The notes under the pieces: model-generated
What the model was told of the DNA's origin: nothing
The model's database searches: none
What the model saw: the letters and a program-made list of their open reading frames with translations, nothing else
Translations under genes and position numbers: made by a program
Shown: positions 59,040 to 64,000 of the stretch, piece by piece
Position numbering within the stretch: the first letter of the stretch is position 1
How the letters are laid out: every line of letters begins with the position of its first letter
Assembly (NCBI RefSeq): GCF_949987535.1
Contig: NC_080067.1
Coordinates: 77,215,985 to 77,279,984, forward strand
Direction: 5' to 3'
Length of the DNA stretch: 64,000 nucleotides
From: Balaenoptera acutorostrata
Taxonomy: Eukaryota > Chordata > Mammalia > Artiodactyla > Balaenopteridae

Positions 59040-59665
59040 TGGAAGTATTCAAACTCTTTAACCCAATAAACCCGCCGTGTGAATCTATCCTAATGAACAA
59101 TTTAAAATCTTAAGAGGTACAAACTATTAGGTATAAAATAAGCTACAAAGATATATTGTACCACATGGGGAATAGAGCCAATATTTTTATAATAACTATA
59201 AACGGAGTATAACCTTTAAAAATTGTGAATCACTATATTGTACACCTGTAACTGATATAATATTGTACAGCAGCTATACTTCAATAAAAAATAATGATAG
59301 TACAAAATAAAATCTTGACTAAACTTCATGAACAAAGATGTTCATCAAACCATACTTATGATCATAAAAAAAATGGAGATAATTTAAATGTCCAACAGTA
59401 GGGGAATGTTTAGGAGCTCACAAAACATCCACTTGGTGAAATATATGATACAACCATTAAAGTAATAAAATAATGGAAAATATTTACATTAAACAAAAAA
59501 ACAAGATAAAATTAAATATGTATTAGCCTCAGAAATATATAAAATAAAATTTTTTAAAACTTTGCCCAGAAAAGGAGTGAAAAGAAATATCACAAAATGT
59601 TAGCACAGGGTAAAGTTCCGTTTTTCCATTGCTTTCTACTTTTCTATAATGAGCAAATATTCTTC
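59040..59665 (+). mobile_element. Old L1M 3' part, split by another L1 3' end
   Basis: 'gaatctatcctaatgaacaa', then after the nested piece 'aacaaagatgttcatcaaac', 'aatttaaatgtccaacagta', 'gaaatatcacaaaatgttag' and 'tctataatgagcaaatattc' follow an ancient L1MC-ME 3' region. Confidence 0.7.
59117..59308 (+). mobile_element. Nested, strongly 5'-truncated L1 3' end
   Basis: About 190 bp: 'gatatattgtaccacatggg', 'ataactataaacggagtata', 'ttgtgaatcactatattgta', 'cacctgtaactgatataata' and 'ctatacttcaataaaaaat'. AAAATCTT at 59,104-59,111 and 59,309-59,316 is a likely target duplication, which puts its left limit at 59,112-59,117. Confidence 0.8.
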
Positions 59666-60100
59666 TCTAATAACAGCTTTTTTTGAGATATAACTCACAT
59701 ACCAGACAATTCACTCACTAAAAGTGTACAACGTGATGGTTTTTAGTATATTTACAAATATGTGCAACCAACACCACAGTCAATTTTAGCACATTTTCAT
59801 CATATCAAAAAAAAGAATGTTGTACACTTAAGCTGTCACTCTCCAATCCCCACTTTCAGTCCTAAGCAGCCACAAATCTACTATCTCTCTAGAGATTTGC
59901 CTGCTCTGGACTGCCTATTCTGGAATCATATACTGTGTGGTCTTTTGTGACTGGCTTCTTTCATTTAGCGTACTGTTTTTAAGGTACATCCATGTTGTAG
60001 CATGAATCAGCACTTCATTTCTTTTTATGGCTGAATAATATTCCATTGTATAGATGCATCTTATTTTGCTTATCCACTCATCAATTAAAAGACATCTGGG
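59666..60100 (-). mobile_element. Old L1M 3' region, antisense
   Basis: 'cttctttcatttagcgtact', 'aaggtacatccatgttgtag', 'ttatggctgaataatattcc' and 'attttgcttatccactcat' are reversed L1 ORF2 C-terminus and UTR. It stops abruptly where the young L1 begins. Confidence 0.8.
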
Positions 60101-60525
60101 AGACACAAGGATATGGACGTCTCAGGTGGCTGGGACGACCAGGTGCTGGTCTAAGTGCCTCATTCCATTTTCAGAGGAGCTGAGGTCAGGTGCCCCCCTA
60201 CAATTCGAGAAGGCTTGCCAAGACCACGCCGCATTCCCCAGCGCTCAGATACAGTAGAAATACACCTACACGTGGAACTGCTCCTACAGAACACCCACTG
60301 AACGCTGGCAGAAAACGTCCGACCTCCAAAAAGGCAAGAAACTCCCCCCGTACTTGGGTAGGGCAAAAGAAAAAAGAAATAACAGAGACAAAAGAATAGG
60401 GACGGCACCTGCACCAGTGGGAGGGAGCCGTGAAGGAGGAAAGGTTTCCACGCACTAGGAGCCCCTTCGCGGGCGGAGACTGCGGGGGGCGGAGGGGGGA
60501 AGCTTCAGAGCCACGGAGGAGAGCG

Positions 60526-60892
60526 CAGCCACAGAGGTGCGGAGGGCAAAGCGGAGAGGTTCCCGCACAGAGGCTCGGCGCCGAGCAGCACTCACCAGCC
60601 CGAGAGGCTTGTCTGCTTAGCCGCCGGGGCGGGCGGAGCTGGGAGCTGAGGCTCGGGCTTCGGTCGGATCGCAGGGAGAGGACTGGGGCTGGCAGCGTGA
60701 ACACAGCCTGAAGGGGTTAGCGCACCACAGCTAGCCGGGAGGGAGTCCGGGGAAAAAGTCTGCAGCTGCCGAAGAGGCAAGAGACTTTTTCTTGCCTCTT
60801 TGTTTCGCGGCGGGCAAGGAGAGGGGATTCAGAGCGCCGCCTAAACGAACTCCAGAGAAGGGCGCGAGCCGCGGCTATCAGCGCGGATCCCA
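60526..60892 (+). repeat. L1 5' UTR tandem monomer 1
   Basis: 367-bp unit starting CAGCCACAG. It contains CGCACAGAGGCTCGGCGCCG at 60,564, a GC box, a 10-bp hairpin at 60,773-60,799 and ends GCGCGGATCC. The next unit repeats all of these in order. Confidence 0.88.
60773..60799 (+). other. Hairpin in monomer 1
   Basis: AGAGGCAAGA, loop GACTTTT, TCTTGCCTCT: perfect 10-bp arms. Repeated exactly in monomer 2. Confidence 0.85.
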
Positions 60893-61259
60893 CAGCAACA
60901 GGGGCGCAGAGGGAAAATCGGAGAGACTCCCGCACAGAGGCTCGGCGCCGAGCGGCGCTCACCAGCCCGAGAGGCTTGTCTGCTCCCCCGCCGGGGCGGG
61001 CGGGGCTGGGAGCTGAGGCTCGGGCTGCGGTCGGATCGCAGGGAGAGGACTGGGGCTGGCGGCGTGAACACAGCCTGAAGGGTTTAGTGCACCACAGCTA
61101 GCCCGGAAGAAGTCCGGGAAAAAGTCTGCAGCTGCCGAAGAGGCAAGAGACTTTTTCTTGCCTCTTTGATTCGCGGCGGGCAAGGAGAGGGGATTCAGAG
61201 CGCCACCTAAACGAACTCCAGAGAAGGGCGCAAGCCACGGCGATCAGCGCGGACCCCAG
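60893..61259 (+). repeat. L1 5' UTR tandem monomer 2
   Basis: Starts CAGCAACAG and repeats monomer 1 with an offset of 366-367 bp. Roughly twenty substitutions and small indels separate them over the well-aligned part, for example a TAG/CCC block change after 'cttgtctgct'. Sequence after 61,259 diverges from the unit. Confidence 0.88.
61139..61165 (+). other. Hairpin in monomer 2
   Basis: The same 27-base inverted repeat as in monomer 1, unchanged, although the flanks have diverged. Confidence 0.85.
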
Positions 61260-62442
61260 AGACGGGCGTGAGACGCTGGGGCTGCTGCTGCCGCCTCCAA
61301 AAAGCCTGTGTGTGAGCACAGGTCACTCTCCACACCTCCCCTCCCGGGAGCCTGTGCAGCCCGCCACTGCCAGGGTCCCGGGATCCGGGGACAACATCCC
61401 CGGGAGAACGCACTGCGCGCCTCGAGCTGGTGCAACGTCACGCCGGCCTCGGCCGCCGCAGGCTCGCCCCGCCTCCTCCGTACCCGCTCCCTCCCCGCGG
61501 CCTGGGTGAGCCAGAGCCCCCGAAGCAGCTGCTCCTTTAACCCCGTCCTGTCTGGGCGGGGAACAGACGCCCTCAGGCGACCTACACGCAGAGGCGGGTC
61601 CAAATCCAAAGCTGAACCCCAGGAGCTGTGTGAACAGGGAAGAGAAGGGGAAATCTCTCCCAGCAGCCTCAGAAGCAGCGGATTAAAGCTCCACAAACAA
61701 CTTGATGTGCCTGCATCTGTTGAATACCTGAATAGACAACGAATCATCCCAAATTCAGGAGGTGGACTCTGGGAGCAGGAGATATTAATTTTTCCCCTTT
61801 TCCTTTTTTTTGTGAGTGTATATGTATATGCTTCTGGGTGAGATTTTGTCTGTATAGCTTTGCTTTACAATAGCTTTATTTTACTTCACTATATTATAGC
61901 CTCTTTCTTTCTTTCTTTCTATTTTTTCTCCCTTTTACTCTGAGCCGTGTGGACGAAAGGCTCTTGGTGCTCCAGCCAGGCATCAGGGCCGTGCCTCTGA
62001 GGTGGGAGAGCCAACTTCAGAACACTGGTCCACAAGAGACCTCCCAGCTCCACGTAATACCAAATGGCAAAAATCTCCCAGAGATCTCCATCTCAACATC
62101 AAGACCCAGCTTCACTCAACGACCAGCAAGCTACAGTGCTGGACATCCTATGCCAAACAACTAGCTAGACAGGAACACAACCCCATCCATTGGCAGAGAG
62201 GCTGCCTAAAATCATAATAAGGCCACAGACACCACAAAATACACCACCAGACGTGGACGTGCCCACCAGAAAGACAAGATCTAGCCTCATCCACCAGAAC
62301 TCAGGCACTAGTTCCCTCCACCAGGAAGCCTACACAACCCACTGAACCAACCTTAGCTGCTGGGGACAGATACCCAAAACAACGGGAACTACGAACCTGC
62401 AGCCTGTGAAAAGGAGACCCCAAACACAGTAAGATAGGCAAA

Positions 62443-63336
62443 ATGAGACGACAGAAAAACACACAGCAGATGAAGGAGCAGGCTCAAAACACACTGGACT
62501 TAACAAATGAAGAGGAAATAGGTAGTCTACCTGAAAAAGAATTCAGAATAATGATAGTAAGGATGATCCAAAATCTTGGAAACAGAATAGACAAAATGCA
62601 AGAAACATTTAACAAGGATGTAGAAGAACTAAAGAGGAACCAAGCAATGATGAAAAACACAATAAATGAAATTAAAAATACTCTAGATGGGATCAATAGT
62701 AGAATAACTGAGGCAGAAGAAAGGATAAGTGACCTGGAAGATAAAATGGTGGAAATAACTACTACAGAGCAGGATAAAGAAAAAAGAATGAAAAGAACTG
62801 AGGACAGTCTCAGGGACCTCTGGGACAACATTAAACGTGCCAACATTCGAATTATAGGGGTACCAGAAGAAGAAGAGAAAAAGAAAGGGACTGAGAAAAT
62901 TTTTGAAGAGATTATAGTTGAAAACTTCCCTAATATGGGAAAGGAAATAGTTAATCAAGTCCTGGAAGCACAGAGAGTCCCATACAGGATAAACCCAAGG
63001 AGGAACACGCCAAGACACATATTAATCAAACTGTCAAAAATTAAATATAAGGAAAACATATTAAAGGCGGCAAGGGAAAAAAAACAAATAACACACAAGG
63101 GAATCCCCATAAGGTTAACATCTGATCTCTCAGCAGAAACTCTGCAAGCCAGAAGGGAGTGGCAGGATATACTTAAAGTCATGAAGGAGAAAAACCTACA
63201 ACCAAGATTACTCTACCCAGCAAGGATCTCATTCAGATTCGATGGAGAAATTAAAACCTTTACAGACAAGCAAAAGCTGAGAGAGTTCAGCACCACCAAA
63301 CCAGCTTTACAACAAATGCTAAAGGAAATTCTCTAG
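62443..63336 (+). CDS. L1 ORF1 protein (ORF1p), intact
   Basis: 297-residue RNA-binding protein that coats L1 RNA as a trimer and acts as a nucleic-acid chaperone in the retrotransposition particle in the cytoplasm. About residues 35-128 form a charged heptad coiled coil (NRIDKMQETFNKDVEELKR, INSRITEAEERISDLEDKM). The RRM starts with NIRIIGVPEEEE (134-145) and runs to about 205. The C-terminal domain follows with THKGIPIRLTSDLSAETLQ (217-235), ARREWQDILKVMKEKNLQPR and PARISFRFDGEIKTF. It ends KEIL, about 40 residues shorter than human ORF1p, with a shorter N-terminal arm and tail. The first ATG follows AGATAGGCAAAATG and opens the frame directly. No stop or frameshift. The 58-bp spacer to ORF2 suits the unusual downstream initiation known for L1. 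Confidence 0.95.
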   Translation: MRRQKNTQQMKEQAQNTLDLTNEEEIGSLPEKEFRIMIVRMIQNLGNRIDKMQETFNKDVEELKRNQAMMKNTINEIKNTLDGINSRITEAEERISDLEDKMVEITTTEQDKEKRMKRTEDSLRDLWDNIKRANIRIIGVPEEEEKKKGTEKIFEEIIVENFPNMGKEIVNQVLEAQRVPYRINPRRNTPRHILIKLSKIKYKENILKAAREKKQITHKGIPIRLTSDLSAETLQARREWQDILKVMKEKNLQPRLLYPARISFRFDGEIKTFTDKQKLREFSTTKPALQQMLKEIL

Positions 63337-63394
63337 GCAAGAAACACAAGAGAAGGAAAACACCTACAATAACAAACCCAATACATTTAAGAAA

Positions 63395-64000
63395 ATGGGA
63401 ATAGGAACATACATATCGATAATTACCTTGAATGTAAATGGATTAAATGCTCCCACCAAAAGACACAGGCTGGCTGAATGGATACAAAAACAAGACCCAT
63501 ACATATGCTGTCTACAAGAGACCCACTTCAGACCTAGGGACACATACAGACTGAAAGTGAGGGGATGGAAAAAGATATTCCATGCAAATGGAATTCAAAA
63601 GAAAGCTGGAGTAGCAATTCTCATATCAGACAAAATAGACTTTAAAATAAAGACTATTACAAGAGACAAAGAAGGACACTATATAATGATCAAGGGATCG
63701 ATCCAAGAGGAAGGTATAACAATTGTAAATATTTATGCACCCAACATAGGAGCACCTCAATACATAAGGCAAATACTAACAGCCATGAAAGGGGAAATTG
63801 ACAGCAACACAATCATAGTAGGGGACTTTAACACCCCACTTTCACCAATGGACAGATCATCCAAAATGAAAATAAATAAGGAAACACAAGCTTTAAATGA
63901 TACATTAAACAATATGGACTTAATTGATATTTATAGGACATTCCACCCAAAAACAACAGAATACACATTTTTCTCAAGTGCTCATGGAACATTCTCCAGG
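63395..64000 (+). CDS. L1 ORF2 protein, N-terminal endonuclease part (runs off the window)
   Basis: The first 202 codons are open with no stop. The protein is the endonuclease/reverse transcriptase that nicks target DNA and copies L1 RNA there. Seen here is the apurinic-like endonuclease domain: TLNVNGLNAPTKRHRLAEW (Asn13), CCLQETHFRPRD (Glu42), GVAILISDK, IVNIYAPN (Tyr114) and VGDFNTPLS (Asp144, Asn146), ending TEYTFFSSAHGTFSR (Thr191). These match the catalytic positions of human L1 endonuclease shifted by one. The remaining two (an Asp and a His) and the RT domain are beyond the edge. Start chosen at the ATG in GAAAATGGGAATAGG, 58 bp after the ORF1 stop, giving the expected N-terminal length. 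Intactness of the rest is unknown. Confidence 0.93.
   Translation, partial: MGIGTYISIITLNVNGLNAPTKRHRLAEWIQKQDPYICCLQETHFRPRDTYRLKVRGWKKIFHANGIQKKAGVAILISDKIDFKIKTITRDKEGHYIMIKGSIQEEGITIVNIYAPNIGAPQYIRQILTAMKGEIDSNTIIVGDFNTPLSPMDRSSKMKINKETQALNDTLNNMDLIDIYRTFHPKTTEYTFFSSAHGTFSR

Larger units (their letters stand above)
60101..62442 (+). promoter_or_regulatory. L1 5' UTR (internal promoter region)
   Basis: About 2.34 kb, much longer than the human L1 5' UTR (about 0.9 kb). CpG-rich from about 60,430 to 61,620, including GGGGCGGG GC boxes near 60,624 and 60,993, then AT-richer sequence with an incomplete (TTTC)n near 61,901-61,920. L1 5' UTRs carry internal Pol II promoters; activity here is inferred. 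Frames on both strands inside it (such as 61,308-61,841 plus) have no known function. Confidence 0.75.
60101..64000 (+). mobile_element. Young full-length L1, 5' part (continues past the window)
   Basis: Long CpG-rich 5' UTR, intact ORF1 and an ORF2 open to the edge. It lies inside an old antisense L1M; the left boundary is set where that homology stops ('agacatctggg'), good to about 20 bp. The 3' end and duplications are beyond the window. ORF2 agrees closely in sequence type with the broken 44 kb copy but lacks its defects in the part seen. Confidence 0.93.

Noticed and set aside
60526..61259. Tandem monomers considered as a CRISPR-like or satellite array
   Set aside because: Only two units, each with L1 promoter features, placed exactly ahead of L1 ORF1.
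61308..61841. 177-aa plus-strand frame in the L1 5' UTR
   Set aside because: Lies upstream of ORF1 in CpG-rich leader sequence and matches no L1 protein; kept only as an upstream frame.

Overview
The window is mammalian nuclear DNA, most likely from a cetacean. Its commonest young repeat is a tRNA-Glu-derived SINE of the CHR-1/CHR-2 type. Nine copies are seen, most with intact B boxes and target-site duplications. The accompanying L1 has the matching cetartiodactyl type of 3' end. I see no ruminant BovB or BOV-A2, no pig PRE-1, no primate Alu and no carnivore SINEC, so cetacean (or hippopotamus) is the best reading. The attribution comes from recognising repeat families, not from a search.

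I find no convincing exon of an ordinary protein-coding gene and no rRNA, tRNA, snRNA or CRISPR array. The window reads as intergenic or deep-intronic DNA. Long open frames outside transposons have no family resemblance and lie in GC-rich, purine-rich or low-complexity sequence. The only protein-coding genes I can support belong to transposable elements.

Layout. 1-13 kb: unique DNA with ancient L2 and MIR relics, one older CHR SINE, an ORF1-only (HAL1-like) LINE and a CHR-2 SINE carrying extra 3' sequence. 13.7-16.55 kb: a decayed hAT (Charlie-like) transposase gene, later hit by a CHR-2 SINE and by a 5'-truncated L1. 16.6-23.4 kb: mostly unique DNA with MIR, L2 and an L1 3' end. 23.4-28.0 kb: a mariner MITE and a block of old antisense L1. 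28-44.3 kb: unique DNA with L2, MIR, old L1 3' ends, two CHR-2 SINEs and a promoter-like patch near 36.6 kb. 44.36-47.32 kb: a 5'-truncated, broken L1 split by a CHR-2 SINE. 47.3-57 kb: unique DNA with MIR, L2, MER5-type DNA elements and an MLT1-type solo LTR. 57-60.1 kb: old L1 fragments and a CHR-2 SINE. 60.1-64 kb: the 5' part of a young full-length L1 with a long CpG-rich 5' UTR containing two tandem monomers of about 367 bp, an intact ORF1 and an ORF2 that stays open to the window edge.

How the parts relate. The CHR SINEs and the L1 copies are flanked by short duplications and end in A-rich tails, as expected if L1 enzymes copied both. Nesting gives a relative order: L2, MIR and hAT relics are oldest, then L1M and MLT1, then CHR SINEs and the truncated young L1 copies. 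The copy at the window end looks the freshest. Family labels for L2, MIR, HAL1, MER5 and MLT1 rest on remembered consensus features and need a RepeatMasker run for exact boundaries.
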